64,000 nt of DNA from Bacillus sp. sid0103 (GCF_019219025.1 NZ_JAHUWN010000030.1:1-64000); one strand, 5' to 3'; counted from the stretch's first letter, positions 1 to 8,727 are shown. Notes: generated by a model not told the origin, from the sequence alone. Program-made: numbers and translations.

Positions 1-1
1 C

Positions 2-502
2 CAATTTAATTCAGATATAACCAATCATCGGACAGACGAATATGGTGGTGACCTTGCTCAAAGATTAACCTTCATGAAAGAAGTAATTAAAGCAGTTGTC
101 GACACAATCGGTACAGAACGAACAATGGTCCGATTCTCTGCTCATAAAGCAGATATACCAAATTACATGTGGGAAGATCCAGAAATGGCTATTCGTATAT
201 TTATTGAGGCATTTAAGGAAGCGGGTGCAACAATGATTCACCCATCGATTATGCAATTTGATCGAGTGCTTGCAGATGGAAAAACGATGCATCAATTAGT
301 CCGAAAATACTGGGATGGTGTCATTATTGGGGTAGGTACATTAAATCCAGAAATGGCGAATCAGGCGATTGAAGAAGGAATAATTGATGTCGCTGCTTTC
401 GGACGTCCATTCATTTCTAATCCTGATTTTATTCATCGTTTAAAAAATGGTGAAAAATTGGAAGAATACGATGTTAAGAAGCATCTTCATACATTAATTT
501 AA
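2..502 (+). CDS. NADH:flavin oxidoreductase (old yellow enzyme family), C-terminal part
   Basis: The reading frame is open from the window edge to a TAA at 500-502, giving 166 residues of an FMN-dependent old-yellow-enzyme TIM barrel. Seen: the family signature NHRTDEYGGD near the start, and near the end the segments GVGTLNP and AAFGRPFISNPDF, which in this family contribute to phosphate binding of FMN (G-x-G-T and the GRPF(I)(S/A)NPD box). Full proteins are about 340-370 residues, so roughly the first half lies outside the window. These enzymes reduce activated alkenes or quinone-like compounds with NAD(P)H; the substrate here cannot be inferred. An ATG at 74 is internal, not the real start. 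The next gene, a truncated MFS transporter, begins 34 bp downstream. Confidence 0.85.
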   Translation, partial: QFNSDITNHRTDEYGGDLAQRLTFMKEVIKAVVDTIGTERTMVRFSAHKADIPNYMWEDPEMAIRIFIEAFKEAGATMIHPSIMQFDRVLADGKTMHQLVRKYWDGVIIGVGTLNPEMANQAIEEGIIDVAAFGRPFISNPDFIHRLKNGEKLEEYDVKKHLHTLI

Positions 503-536
503 ATCACTAGAATAGAAGGAAGCTTATATTATTATT

Positions 537-1421
537 ATGGCTTTAAGTACAGGTGTAGCGGTCGTTACAGTTTTAAGTATCGCAGCAAAGATTGCACCTG
601 CTAATAAAAAGGCAAGTTCAATTGCAACAGTTGTCATGGGATTTACCGCATCATTAATCATTGGTGTTCCTATTGGACGTTTTATTACATCTACGTATGG
701 CTGGAAATTTGTATTTATCGGTATCGCATTATTAGTTTTACTTGTCATTTTTATTGTTTTAAATACCATACCAAAAATGAATGGTGATACTTCAATCCCT
801 TTAACGAGTCAAATTGCTATGTTCAAAAAACCAAAAATTGCTTTAGCATTATCAATCACCTTCTTATTAATGACAGGGTACGGGATTATTTTTACTTATT
901 TATCTCCATTCCTTGTAAATACTGTAGGTATGAGTGAACATCTTTTAAGCATTACTTTACTTGTTCTTGGAGTTGCAAGCTTATTTGGTTCTAAACTAGG
1001 TGGCCTAAGTGCAGATAAAAGAGGCGTAATTTTTACATTAAAAAGAGGGTTACTTGTAAACGTAACATCTTTAGTCGTGCTTTCATTCCTATCACATTCC
1101 ATTATTGCAGTATTTATTATATTGACAGTCTGGTCATTTGCAGGATGGTCATCAGGTGCAACTCAGCAATATAATTTAGCAACGATATCACCTGAATCCT
1201 CAGATGTGCTGCTAGGTCTGAACCAATCGATGATGCAATTAGGTTTCGCGGTTGGTGCAGGTTTAGGTGGAGTAATTGTGGGGCAAATATCATTATCTTC
1301 CATTACATGGTTTAGTGCGTTAAGTGTTGTGTTTGCAAGTATTACAACATTTGGATTATCACGTTACTTAAATAATAAAAAGATAGTCAACCAAGGTTAC
1401 GTGGCACAAAAGCGAGCTTGA
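537..1421 (+). pseudogene. MFS drug/sugar exporter lacking its N-terminal third
   Basis: The 294-residue frame contains about nine hydrophobic segments and resembles the AraJ/YdhP-type major facilitator transporters (about 390-400 residues, 12 segments). The first residues match the region around transmembrane helix 4 of such proteins, and the segment PIGRFITSTYGWKFVF follows, so about 100 N-terminal residues are missing. Upstream in frame there is a TAG at 513-515, leaving no room for the missing part. A purine-rich AGAAGGAAG precedes the ATG at a workable distance, so a short protein might still be made, but a half transporter lacking helices 1-3 is unlikely to work. The junction with the preceding oxidoreductase gene looks like a deletion scar. 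Confidence 0.75.
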
Positions 1422-1525
1422 TCAAAATGGGAGTCTTAAATCGTTATCAACAGAATAAGAATAGTGAGTTTACAATAAATCTTCAAGATAAGAGAAAGTA
1501 TCACGATTGTGATTATTTTAATTGG

Positions 1526-1553
1526 AGCCTAGCAATAATTGCTAGGCTTTTAT
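1526..1553 (+). terminator. Rho-independent terminator
   Basis: A perfect 10-bp stem (AGCCTAGCAA / TTGCTAGGCT) with a TAA loop is followed by TTTATTATT. It lies downstream of the MFS remnant. Confidence 0.85.
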
Positions 1554-1652
1554 TATTCACAGTAAGCACAATTATTTCATAAAAAAGAAACGGACCACAA
1601 TGAGTCGGAACCACCATTTATCATTCCATTATAATGAACAACTGTTTTCGAA

Positions 1653-2180
1653 TTATTCTTTTAATGCTTCAATTTGGATTGAAATGGTAATTATATCTCC
1701 TATTAGAAAACCAAATGGATTTATAGTTGAAGGTAAAGATAAACCGTAATCGTTTCTATAAATTTGTCCCTTACTACTGAATATAACTTTTTCATTTTCA
1801 CAAGAATTCTTTCCAGATCTATTAATAGAAATATTGAATGTTTCAAAACGTGAAAGTCCTCGAACAGTTAATAACCCGTAAATATCATACTTATCTGTAT
1901 CCTTTTTCACAATATTTTTTGATTTAAATGTGATTGTAGGAAATTGCTCATAATCAAATAAATTCGTCCTAAGGTGAGCATCTAGAATAGTATTATGAGT
2001 TTTAATACTAGATACATCTATATTGAAATGAATATTTGCTGTTGTTAAATCAACTAGGTCTGCCTCAATTGAAGCATTAAATTTACGAAATGCTCCGTAA
2101 ACCGTAGAAACGATCATTTTGTTTACTGAAAAATTAACATTACTATTGGCAGGGTTAACGTTCCAATTTGCTTTTGTCAT
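1653..2180 (-). CDS. YceI-like domain protein (lipocalin-fold, polyisoprenoid binding)
   Basis: The 175-residue protein starts MTKANWNVNPANSNVNFSV, the usual opening of YceI proteins (W-x-(I/V)-D/N-P-x-H/N-S-x-(V/I)-x-F). Other family features are an internal AHLRTNLFDYEQFPTITFKS segment, equivalent to the conserved H-L-x-(S/T)-x-D-F-F-D-x-x-x-(F/Y)-P-x-(I/A)-x-F block, and a C-terminal FGFLIGDIITISIQIEA strand. It has no signal peptide, so a cytoplasmic place is likely, as for many Firmicutes homologues. The family forms an extended lipocalin-like barrel that binds isoprenoid or amphiphilic ligands; the ligand here is unknown. It stands alone, convergent with the MFS remnant. Confidence 0.88.
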   Translation of the reverse strand: MTKANWNVNPANSNVNFSVNKMIVSTVYGAFRKFNASIEADLVDLTTANIHFNIDVSSIKTHNTILDAHLRTNLFDYEQFPTITFKSKNIVKKDTDKYDIYGLLTVRGLSRFETFNISINRSGKNSCENEKVIFSSKGQIYRNDYGLSLPSTINPFGFLIGDIITISIQIEALKE

Positions 2181-2340
2181 TTTATTCCTCTAAATTCATC
2201 TGAGAATTGATAACCAATAAATAAAACATTGTAACCATTACAAGAATATCATATCCCATTTTGGTGTGCATTACTTTAATACGAAGGAGTAATATTCTCA
2301 TTGAAAAAATTAGTAGTTTAGAGAACAAAAATGAGGGACG

Positions 2341-2413
2341 TTCTTCAGCTAACGGATGCAAGTGTTGAAAATCGAGCTGCCATGTAGGCGGCTTTTCTTA
2401 TTGAAATAACGGG
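2341..2413 (+). repeat. Dispersed hairpin repeat, copy 1
   Basis: This stretch carries AACGGATGCAAGTGTT, a hairpin GAGCTGCC-ATGTA-GGCGGCT, then TTTTCTTATTGAAATAACGGG. The flanks recur at 6650, 8394, 11352, 58768 and 63800 with different stems. Its right end is joined directly to a 5'-truncated hydrolase gene. Confidence 0.7.
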
Positions 2414-2735
2414 CAATCCCTTTATTTATTATTCACGGAGGACCAGGTGGCAATTTATATGCCTTTGAACGAACTATAGGTCCTTTACTCTCGATGGAAA
2501 GAACTATTGTTTATTATGAACAACGTGGATGTGGGAGAAGTGATAGTCCGACTGCTAATGAGGCATTTACTTTTAAAGAGTTAATCGGAGATTATTTAGG
2601 CAATCCAAGAGTGGACGGGTTTTGAAAAAGTAGACTTACTTGGATATTCGTTTGGCGGAGAATTAGCACTTGAAATTACTCACATTCTACCAGATAAAAT
2701 CAATAGAATTGTGCTTTCAAGCTCTTGCTTAAAAG
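2410..2735 (+). pseudogene. Broken prolyl-aminopeptidase-like alpha/beta hydrolase
   Basis: Two reading frames together give a decayed hydrolase. The first (2410-2625) reads LFIIHGGPGG, the oxyanion-hole motif of proline iminopeptidases, then YYEQRGCGRSDSP, the DQRG(C/A)GRS box. A frameshift between about 2585 and 2606 moves into the second frame, which reads EWTGFEKVDLLGYSFGGELA, containing the nucleophile elbow G-Y-S-F-G-G. After this only about 35 related residues follow, and the segment overlaps a terminator hairpin; the acid and histidine parts of the triad are absent. The 5' end is cut where repeat copy 1 stops. Not functional. Confidence 0.85.
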
Positions 2736-2756
2736 GTTTGAAAGCACAATTTTTTA
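2708..2756 (+). terminator. Terminator hairpin within the hydrolase remnant
   Basis: ATTGTGCTTTCAA and TTGAAAGCACAAT form a perfect 13-bp stem with a 17-nt loop, followed by six T. It overlaps the last recognisable hydrolase codons, so it probably marks the far side of a deletion junction. Confidence 0.75.
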
Positions 2757-2837
2757 TACAAATAGCAGGTCTTTGTTGCTTCCAGCTCGATTTCATATTC
2801 CTTGGATAATACTGCTGCTATCTTGAATGTTTCGAGA

Positions 2838-4250
2838 TCAATGGTGAAAACCATTGTCGTGCTTTGTGTCATGTGGGATTGGCCCATCCAAGGAATCCAG
2901 ATATGAGACGGCTTGTTTGAAGTTCATCAAGAACAGGTGAGCCAAGTCCATAGAAAATCCATTTCGAACCACAATACGCATGATCGTTACTTCTTCCATG
3001 TCTGGGGGTAAAGGATAAGCAGGCACTTGCCAGCCGAATATGCGCAATTGTCGAGACAAGTCATAAAGATTCCAGTTTGAGGTGTATCCTTCTTTCAATC
3101 GCCATGCAAATACCGGAATATCCGAGCCGTCTGTAAGTAGTTCAAAAGGTCCCATGTCAAGAATCGCCTTGCTTAGTAAGTGCGCCACTGCTTGAGAAGC
3201 CTTTTGCACCTCATAGTATCCGTCTTTGCCTAAACGCAGAAAGTTATAGTATTGCAGGAGTACTTGTGCGCCAGGTCTAGAGAAATTCAGGGCAACCGTC
3301 GGCATGTTCCCGCCTAAATAAGACACTCGAAAGATGAGATCCTCAGGGAGATCTTCAGCCTCACGCCAAATTATCCATCCAAGACCTGGGTAAACTAATC
3401 CATATTTATGTCCGGAAACATTGATGGACTTCACCCTAGCCAACCGAAAATCCCAGACTAAGTCAGGTTGAAGGAACGGTGCTATAAATCCTCCTGAAGC
3501 AGCGTCTACATGTATCGGAATATCGAGACCCGTTCTGGCCTGAAGCTCGTCCAAGGCTTTCGCAATTGCGGCGACCGGTTCGTAAAGACCGGTATAGGTC
3601 TCCCCAAGAATCGGCACCACAGCGATTGTATTTTCGTCTACGGCAGTGAGTACTCCCCCGGGATCCAAATAAGGATGATCTGGGGAAATGTTCACATAAC
3701 GCGGTTCGACGTCCCAATAGTTCGCGAATTTTTCCCAAACGACCTGAACTGCGGAACTAAATACGATATTTGGCCGGTCAATTGGTTTTCCTTGTTTTTT
3801 GCGCGCGTTTTGCCAGCGTCGCTTTAACGCAAGTCCCCCGAGCATACACGCTTCCGACGATCCCGTTGTCGAAACACCCATCGTATTATGAGGGTCGGGC
3901 GAATTCCAGAGATCGGCTAAAATTCGAACACAGCGTTCCTCTATCGCCGCCGTCTGCGGGTATTCGTCCTTATCAATCATGTTCTTGTCGACTGATTCGG
4001 CATATAAACGTTCTGCGGAAGGCTCCATCCAGGTGGTAACGAATGTTGCAAGATTGAGACGGGCATTCCCATCTAGTGTGATTTCATCGTGTACAATTTG
4101 ATACGCGGTTTCAGGTAACATGCCTTGATCACGCATACGAAAACGCGGAACGGCCTCTTCTCCTTTGCGGGCGAATAGGGGATTTAAAGAAAATTCGTCA
4201 GGCAACATCCTTTGCTCGATTTGCGTTCGGCGCGGGTGCCAATGTGGCAT
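2838..4250 (-). CDS. gadB: Glutamate decarboxylase (PLP-dependent)
   Basis: The 470-residue protein has the normal length of bacterial GadA/GadB. It converts glutamate to 4-aminobutyrate and CO2, consuming a cytoplasmic proton, and is used in acid resistance. Seen: the start HWHPRRTQIEQRMLPDEF, the PLP phosphate region STTGSSEACMLGGLA, the cofactor aspartate block HVDAASGGF, and the Schiff-base lysine in INVSGHKYGLVYPG. The C-terminal residues HHD..HH resemble the pH-responsive tail region of GadB. No glutamate/GABA antiporter lies next to it. Its base composition is visibly richer in G+C than all its neighbours and long spurious ORFs occur in the other frames, which suggests acquisition by transfer. 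The ATG is preceded by a purine-rich GTGAAGGAGTGG. Confidence 0.95.
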   Translation of the reverse strand: MPHWHPRRTQIEQRMLPDEFSLNPLFARKGEEAVPRFRMRDQGMLPETAYQIVHDEITLDGNARLNLATFVTTWMEPSAERLYAESVDKNMIDKDEYPQTAAIEERCVRILADLWNSPDPHNTMGVSTTGSSEACMLGGLALKRRWQNARKKQGKPIDRPNIVFSSAVQVVWEKFANYWDVEPRYVNISPDHPYLDPGGVLTAVDENTIAVVPILGETYTGLYEPVAAIAKALDELQARTGLDIPIHVDAASGGFIAPFLQPDLVWDFRLARVKSINVSGHKYGLVYPGLGWIIWREAEDLPEDLIFRVSYLGGNMPTVALNFSRPGAQVLLQYYNFLRLGKDGYYEVQKASQAVAHLLSKAILDMGPFELLTDGSDIPVFAWRLKEGYTSNWNLYDLSRQLRIFGWQVPAYPLPPDMEEVTIMRIVVRNGFSMDLAHLFLMNFKQAVSYLDSLDGPIPHDTKHDNGFHH

Positions 4251-4413
4251 ATACTATCCACTCCTTCACGGGAATTAGACTTCTTATATTGTTTTGTCAA
4301 TAAATGCCGTAAAATATTCATAACGCAGTGTTACGTCCATAGATGAAAGCTTAATTGTTTGAAGTAGATAAAAACAATGAACTCGTTCAATTAGTTGAAT
4401 TTAAGAAAACTAA

Positions 4414-4560
4414 ATTAAACAAGAGCTTGAAAATTTACTCGGTATGTCAGTGGATTTTCTTTCTGAGAAACTGTTCATCCGATGCTGAAGGATTGTATTT
4501 TTAAAAGAGGCAGTGCCACTATTTTATGAAGGGATATCTTCACGTATAGCGAATAATTAA
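4414..4560 (+). pseudogene. Remnant of an MNT-type nucleotidyltransferase
   Basis: One frame reads QELENLLGMSVDFLSEKL, then an in-frame TGA, then VFLKEAVPLFYEGISS and a stop. The pattern of an ELE.LLG..VD(L/F) strand followed by (I/F)LKEAVPLY is that of the minimal nucleotidyltransferase domain (MntA of MntA/HepT type modules). The catalytic GSxARG..SD part is not found upstream. This call rests on about 45 residues, so it is moderate. No HepT-like partner is next to it. Confidence 0.5.
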
Positions 4561-4594
4561 TTAACAGAATATTATAAATGAAGGAGAATGAAGT

Positions 4595-5446
4595 TTGGTA
4601 TTACCTAAATCTAGATTTGAAACCATTAATGGAATGGAAGTTCATTTTACGCAATGGGGTGATCCGCAGAAACCAACTGTGGTTTGTTGGCACGGCTTAA
4701 CTCGGAACGGGCGGGACTTTGATATTTTGGCTCGCCATTTAGCTCAAGATTATCATATCCTTTGTCCTGATACGATTGGGAGAGGATGGAGCCAATGGAG
4801 TTCTTTCCCTGAAAAGGATTATTGTTTTGAAAATTACAGTAATTTAGCTATTGGATTATTAGACCATTTAGGAATAGAGCAAGCCCGTTGGGTAGGAACC
4901 TCGATGGGAGGAGCTATTGGGATTCGTATTGCTGGAACGCCTCTTCACCAAAATCGTATTACCCACTTAATTTTAAATGACATTGGTGCAGGTGCTTCTG
5001 ATAATGCTGTTCAAGATATTGAAGGCATAAAACGAATTATCAGTTATGTTGGAACTCCTCCACAATTCAAAACCTTTATCGAACTAAAGAATTATTATAA
5101 GACTATTTATGCCACATTTGGTCTTTCTAACGAACAGGAATGGAATGATTTTACCCAATATTCTTGCAGACGAAGAGATGATGGTGGAATTAGTCCTAAT
5201 TATGACCCGAACATTGCTTTACAATTTCAGCACACCGAGGATTTAAACTTATGGAACCAGTGGGAAGCCATTCAATCTAAAATATTACTCATACGAGGGG
5301 AGATATCAGACGTATTGCCCCTAGATGTGGCGGTAAAAATGCAGCAAAAACCAAACTGTCAAATGGTATCGATTCCAAAACTAGGACATGCACCAGCTTT
5401 AAATACGGAAGAACAAATCTCCATCATCGAGAATTTTCTTCGATAA
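4595..5446 (+). CDS. Alpha/beta-fold hydrolase
   Basis: The 283-residue protein has a complete hydrolase triad: the oxyanion motif HGLTRNGRDFD (residues about 34-44), the nucleophile elbow in GTSMGGAIG (about 104), an acid in the region LLIRGEISDVLPL, and histidine in LGHAPAL near the C-terminus. The LIRG..SD signature and the W-C/G-H-G-L opening resemble esterases and C-C bond hydrolases related to MhpC and to haloalkane dehalogenase-like proteins. The start is TTG at 4595 because AAGGAG stands about 9 bp upstream and no ATG fits. It is monocistronic, so the substrate is not indicated. Confidence 0.88.
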   Translation: MVLPKSRFETINGMEVHFTQWGDPQKPTVVCWHGLTRNGRDFDILARHLAQDYHILCPDTIGRGWSQWSSFPEKDYCFENYSNLAIGLLDHLGIEQARWVGTSMGGAIGIRIAGTPLHQNRITHLILNDIGAGASDNAVQDIEGIKRIISYVGTPPQFKTFIELKNYYKTIYATFGLSNEQEWNDFTQYSCRRRDDGGISPNYDPNIALQFQHTEDLNLWNQWEAIQSKILLIRGEISDVLPLDVAVKMQQKPNCQMVSIPKLGHAPALNTEEQISIIENFLR

Positions 5447-5567
5447 ATTATTATTGAACATGTAAGATATCCCTTAAAGCCCAGTTTGAGTCGGTTCTTG
5501 ATTTAACTTCCAAATCTCTTTCGAGTATTAAAGTCCAGTTAAACCAGCATGAGAAAAATGGTCTTAC

Positions 5568-5640
5568 ATTCAAAACTATGGAGATTCAGCTGCCATTTCT
5601 GGGCAGCTTTTTCTTGTTGAACGGACAATTTAGTTTAATA
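5568..5640 (+). repeat. Dispersed hairpin repeat, copy 2
   Basis: Contains AGCTGCC-ATTTCTG-GGCAGCT followed by TTTTTCTTGTTGAACGGACAA and TTTAGTT. It matches the right-hand part of the other copies and probably serves as terminator of the preceding hydrolase gene. Confidence 0.65.
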
Positions 5641-5726
5641 AAGGATACATAATTTAGTTTTTCAAGAGTATTTTTTTAGAAATGCTATTAATCATTCAGG
5701 GATTACCCAAAGGGGGGATGGTTTGT

Positions 5727-6569
5727 TTGATAAAACTAGTGCAGTATGAGAATCTTACATTATTTAAGAAAGATGTGATCTCATTCTTAGAAAAATTTGA
5801 AGCTGAAAACAATCTAGTTTTAGGCGTCTTGCTATCTATAAATGAAAATGAAGAAAATCCTCTTTTGATGGCAACGGTAATAAAAGACAACGACATTGGG
5901 TTGGTCTTACTACAAACACATCCTGGACAAATAATCTTATCAAAATCAGTTTCTTTTACGTCCAAAGAAATACACGTAATAGGAGAAAAGTTGAGTAACA
6001 CAATTCAAGAAATACCGGGCTTTATTGGTGAAAAGAAATTAACTACTGATTTAGCTATTTATGTTTCGAACTTAAAAGGGATTCAAGCCAATGTCTTTAT
6101 GGACCAAAAAATTTATAAACTAGAAAAAGTTGTAAAAAAAACAAATACACATGGAATGCTTCGGAGAATTATAGAAAAGGATCATCACACAATTAAAGAA
6201 TGGGTGTATCAGTTTTGTTATGAAACTAACCAACCTATAAGTTTAGAGGAAGCAGATAAAAAAGCTAAATTAATGATTAATAAAGGGAATTTCGTTGCGT
6301 GGGTAGTGAACGAAGAATTGGTTTCTATGGCTTATGCTACTCGTCCAACCCAAAATAATATTACAATCAGCTGTGTTTACACACCGATTAGCGAAAGAAA
6401 AAAGGGATATGCTTCAGATTGTGTTTCTGCTTTCACTCAAAACTTGTTAGATCGAGGTTATAAAACAACAAGTTTATACACTGATATTAGTAATCCTACT
6501 TCCAATAAAATTTATATTCAAATTGGATATGAAGCGATAATGGATTCAGTCATGATCCTTTTTAAATAG
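5727..6569 (+). CDS. GNAT family N-acetyltransferase with N-terminal extension
   Basis: The C-terminal half (about residues 150-280) is a GNAT domain: the stretch ISCVYTPISERKKGYASDCVSAFT is the acetyl-CoA pyrophosphate loop (R/Q-x-x-G-x-A/G), and NPTSNKIYIQIGYEAI is the usual last strand. The N-terminal half resembles the proteins annotated as GNAT acetyltransferases of 270-290 residues common in Bacillus, of unknown substrate. An ATG at 5682 extends the frame, but the strong AAGGGGGG at 5710-5717 is best placed for the TTG at 5727, giving 280 residues; the ATG at 5718 is too close to it. The gene stands alone. Confidence 0.8.
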   Translation: MIKLVQYENLTLFKKDVISFLEKFEAENNLVLGVLLSINENEENPLLMATVIKDNDIGLVLLQTHPGQIILSKSVSFTSKEIHVIGEKLSNTIQEIPGFIGEKKLTTDLAIYVSNLKGIQANVFMDQKIYKLEKVVKKTNTHGMLRRIIEKDHHTIKEWVYQFCYETNQPISLEEADKKAKLMINKGNFVAWVVNEELVSMAYATRPTQNNITISCVYTPISERKKGYASDCVSAFTQNLLDRGYKTTSLYTDISNPTSNKIYIQIGYEAIMDSVMILFK

Positions 6570-6649
6570 AAACATTGAAAAATCGATAGTGTGTCCTGCT
6601 TTGATTTAGCTTGAAACCCTATCTTATTGCTAGTTCAATTACTAAATAG

Positions 6650-6742
6650 ATTGTGAAGAATTGTACTTAAAGTAACAGGTGCAAGAGTTAAAGATGGGGA
6701 CCGCTGATGCGATCCTTTTTTCTTGTTGGAGCAGGAGTTAAA
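6650..6742 (+). repeat. Dispersed hairpin repeat, copy 3
   Basis: A fuller copy: TTGTACTTAAAGTAACAGG and TGCAAGAGTTAAAGATG, then a GGACCGC-TGAT-GCGATCC hairpin and TTTTTTCTTGTTGGA. The left end GTGAAGAATTGTACTTAAAGT is shared with copies at 11352 and, inverted, at 63870. Confidence 0.75.
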
Positions 6743-6820
6743 TAATATCTATTAATTAAATAGTTGGTTAACTCAATGGGACAGTACCATTTTAGTTTTT
6801 TAGGGAAGGAAATTTAAAAA

Positions 6821-7282
6821 ATGACCCAAATTACATTCTTAGCTTCATCCAAACCATTTGAAATACCAGATGAAATTGAAGAATACAATAATCGAACAAT
6901 ATTTGAACGTGAGGAAGATGTTATCTTTTTCTCTGTTCAAGAGGTTGATGATTATTGGAAGAAAAAGATTGAGGGGTTGTTTTCTTTGCCCTACGTTTAT
7001 GAAGTAAATGGTGTTGGAAATCGCTTATTTCTAACATACATTGAAAAGTATCTGGAATTAGGAGATGTTTTGGAAATTTACCAAGTACCAAATCAACACG
7101 TTTTCGAAGAATACAAACAAAGGTTGGAAGAACATCCTGAGCCGATTGAAGTAAATGTAGGGAGTTATACTTACAGGAACATTTATGGTTTGTATCAATT
7201 AAATTCTATAAAGTGGTTAGAGGATCTTAACCACCGAAATTATATTACACATCGTGGTATTACAACAATTGTTAAGTATTGA
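6821..7282 (+). CDS. Conserved hypothetical protein, 153 residues
   Basis: I do not recognise a named domain. The protein opens MTQITFLASSKPFEIPDEI, is acidic, has no membrane segment or signal peptide and no cysteine, and ends with two histidines in the segment NHRNYITHRGI. It has the look of small soluble proteins often called group-specific proteins in Bacillus. An AAGGAAATTT sequence precedes the ATG at suitable distance. It stands alone between a repeat element and a methyltransferase-like gene, so context gives no function. Confidence 0.7.
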   Translation: MTQITFLASSKPFEIPDEIEEYNNRTIFEREEDVIFFSVQEVDDYWKKKIEGLFSLPYVYEVNGVGNRLFLTYIEKYLELGDVLEIYQVPNQHVFEEYKQRLEEHPEPIEVNVGSYTYRNIYGLYQLNSIKWLEDLNHRNYITHRGITTIVKY

Positions 7283-7426
7283 ACGCAGGGGATAAATCGA
7301 ATAAATAAATGGATTGAATCGTAAATAAAAATCTATATTTGTTCTGACTAACGGGTGGAAAAAGGTTAACTTTTCCAATAAATTGTAATAATATTAATTT
7401 AATTCTATTAGAAGAGGTGAGTTTAG

Positions 7427-8131
7427 TTGAGTATAGTTGAGCAGAGTACAAAGTTAGATTTAGAAAGAATTGTTTTTATCGGGAGAACTTTTGAAGAGTA
7501 TTTTGATATGTTTTCTCTTTCAAAAGAAGAACTAGAGGGAAAGAAAATACTCGATTGTCCAGCAGGAGCTTGTTCGTTTACTGCTGTTGGTAACAAATCT
7601 GGTTTTGATGTAAAAGCTTGTGATATTGCGTATTATCATTCTGGCGAAGACTTGAAAAATAAAGGTCTTCAGGACATTGAACATGCTATGGAGCATATGC
7701 AAAAAGCCAAGAGCAATTATATATGGGATTATTTCAAAGATGTAGACGGTCTTAGGAAACATCGTTTAAGTGCCTTAAAAGAATGTGCTAATGATATGAT
7801 GGAATCGAGTGAAAGATACATTCCCGTTACTTTACCTTCTTTGCCGTTTAAGGATTCAGAATTTGATATACTTCTTTCTGCACATTTTCTATTTATGTAT
7901 GCTGACCGATTAGATTACCAATTTCATATCAAAACACTAAATGAGTTATTGAGAGTTACTAATGAGGAAATTCGTATTTTCCCTTTAGTTGATTTAGAAG
8001 GAAAGCGCTATGAACATTTAGATAAATTAATAAAATATCTCGCTGATAATGGTTGTACAGTTGAAGAAGTTAAAGTACCATATGAATTTCAGACAAATGC
8101 TAACTCGATGTTAAAAATAATAAAAAGGTAA
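7427..8131 (+). CDS. Class I SAM-dependent methyltransferase-like protein
   Basis: The 234-residue protein has a Rossmann-type start: KKILDCPAGACSFTA (residues about 38-52) corresponds to the SAM-binding motif I (D-x-x-x-G-x-x-x), and ACDIAYYH to the acidic end of strand 2. A later SEFDILLSAHFLFMY stands for motif IV and is followed by a long LNELLRVTNEEIRIFPLVD strand region. Cysteine replaces the more usual glycine in motif I (D-C-P-A-G), as in other Bacillus proteins of this kind. The start is TTG at 7427, preceded by AGAGGTGAG. The substrate is unknown. Confidence 0.75.
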   Translation: MSIVEQSTKLDLERIVFIGRTFEEYFDMFSLSKEELEGKKILDCPAGACSFTAVGNKSGFDVKACDIAYYHSGEDLKNKGLQDIEHAMEHMQKAKSNYIWDYFKDVDGLRKHRLSALKECANDMMESSERYIPVTLPSLPFKDSEFDILLSAHFLFMYADRLDYQFHIKTLNELLRVTNEEIRIFPLVDLEGKRYEHLDKLIKYLADNGCTVEEVKVPYEFQTNANSMLKIIKR

Positions 8132-8276
8132 CAATGAAAGGGGCGACGTTTAACGTTGTCCTTTACTTGTTCTAATACCTTCTTTCACTAACGAATCAAG
8201 ATAGTTGAAAAAGGACTTTGGGCTAACGAAAGAGAAGAATATAAGATCCTTAAATTGGGGGAGAGTGGGTTCAGAA

Positions 8277-8393
8277 ATGATTAAAGCTGTTATATTCGAT
8301 TTAGATGGAACTTTGTTAAATAGAGATGAATCAGTAAAAATGTTCATTAATAGGCAATATGACAGGTTGAATAAATTAGTAGGTCATATCTAA
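8277..8393 (+). pseudogene. 5' stump of a HAD-superfamily hydrolase gene
   Basis: The ATG at 8277 with GGGGGAGAG upstream begins a 38-residue frame that reads MIKAVIFDLDGTLLNRDES, the complete HAD motif I with both catalytic aspartates, and stops after NKLVGHI. Normal HAD phosphatases of this kind have 200-240 residues. The frame ends exactly where repeat copy 4 begins, so the rest of the gene was probably removed together with arrival or recombination of the repeat. Confidence 0.85.
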
Positions 8394-8468
8394 GGTGCTA
8401 GGGTTAAATATGGGGGACTGCTGCGGCAATCCCTTTTCTTGTTCCGCTAACGAATCAGTTTAGTGGAA
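8394..8468 (+). repeat. Dispersed hairpin repeat, copy 4
   Basis: AAGGTGCTAGGGTTAAATATG, then GGGACTGC-TGCG-GCAATCCC and CTTTTCTTGTTCCGCTAACG. The stem is almost the same as copy 8 near 63840 and quite different in sequence from copies 1, 2 and 7. Confidence 0.75.
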
Positions 8469-8546
8469 TAACACAAATGGGTGATTATGGTATAATTAAA
8501 TATTGTGGTGGGATTATACTCAGCCAAATTCGTACCGTTTGGTTTA

Positions 8547-8648
8547 TTAAACCACGCTCAGTACGATAATTATCAAAATGAACAATACAACGATTAATAC
8601 AAAGCCGCTGCCGCCATACCCACCGCCGTATCCACATAATCTCCACAT
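8547..8648 (-). CDS. YjcZ-type small sporulation protein (33 residues)
   Basis: The frame has a Gly/Tyr-rich head (CGYGGGYGGSG) and the family tail [18 protein letters not shown], a single hydrophobic helix. YjcZ-type peptides are widespread in spore-forming Bacillaceae, occur in many copies and are associated with the spore or the mother cell membrane; their exact role is not known. A good ribosome site, AGGTGGTGAAAGG, precedes the ATG. This is the first of five related genes in 2.4 kb, all on the minus strand. Confidence 0.88.
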   Translation of the reverse strand: MWRLCGYGGGYGGSGFVLIVVLFILIIIVLSVV

Positions 8649-8710
8649 ATCCTTTCACCACCTTTTTATCAGAAAATGGAATAATACTCTCAATTTGGAT
8701 AAGCGTTAAT

Positions 8711-8727
8711 TGGACAATCATCATCGG
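8711..8727 (-). promoter_or_regulatory. Shared upstream element (GATTGTCC), copy A
   Basis: On the minus strand this reads GATGATGATTGTCCA, 63 bp before the YjcZ gene. Nearly the same string stands before the YjcZ gene at 9511 and before the ATP-grasp gene at 24394. It is followed upstream in all three by CATTTTT. It may be part of a late sporulation promoter or a regulator site; no clear sigma consensus was fitted. Confidence 0.45.

Noticed and set aside
3463..4039. Several ORFs of 89-105 residues over gadB
   Set aside because: They come from the high G+C of gadB in alternative frames; no ribosome sites.
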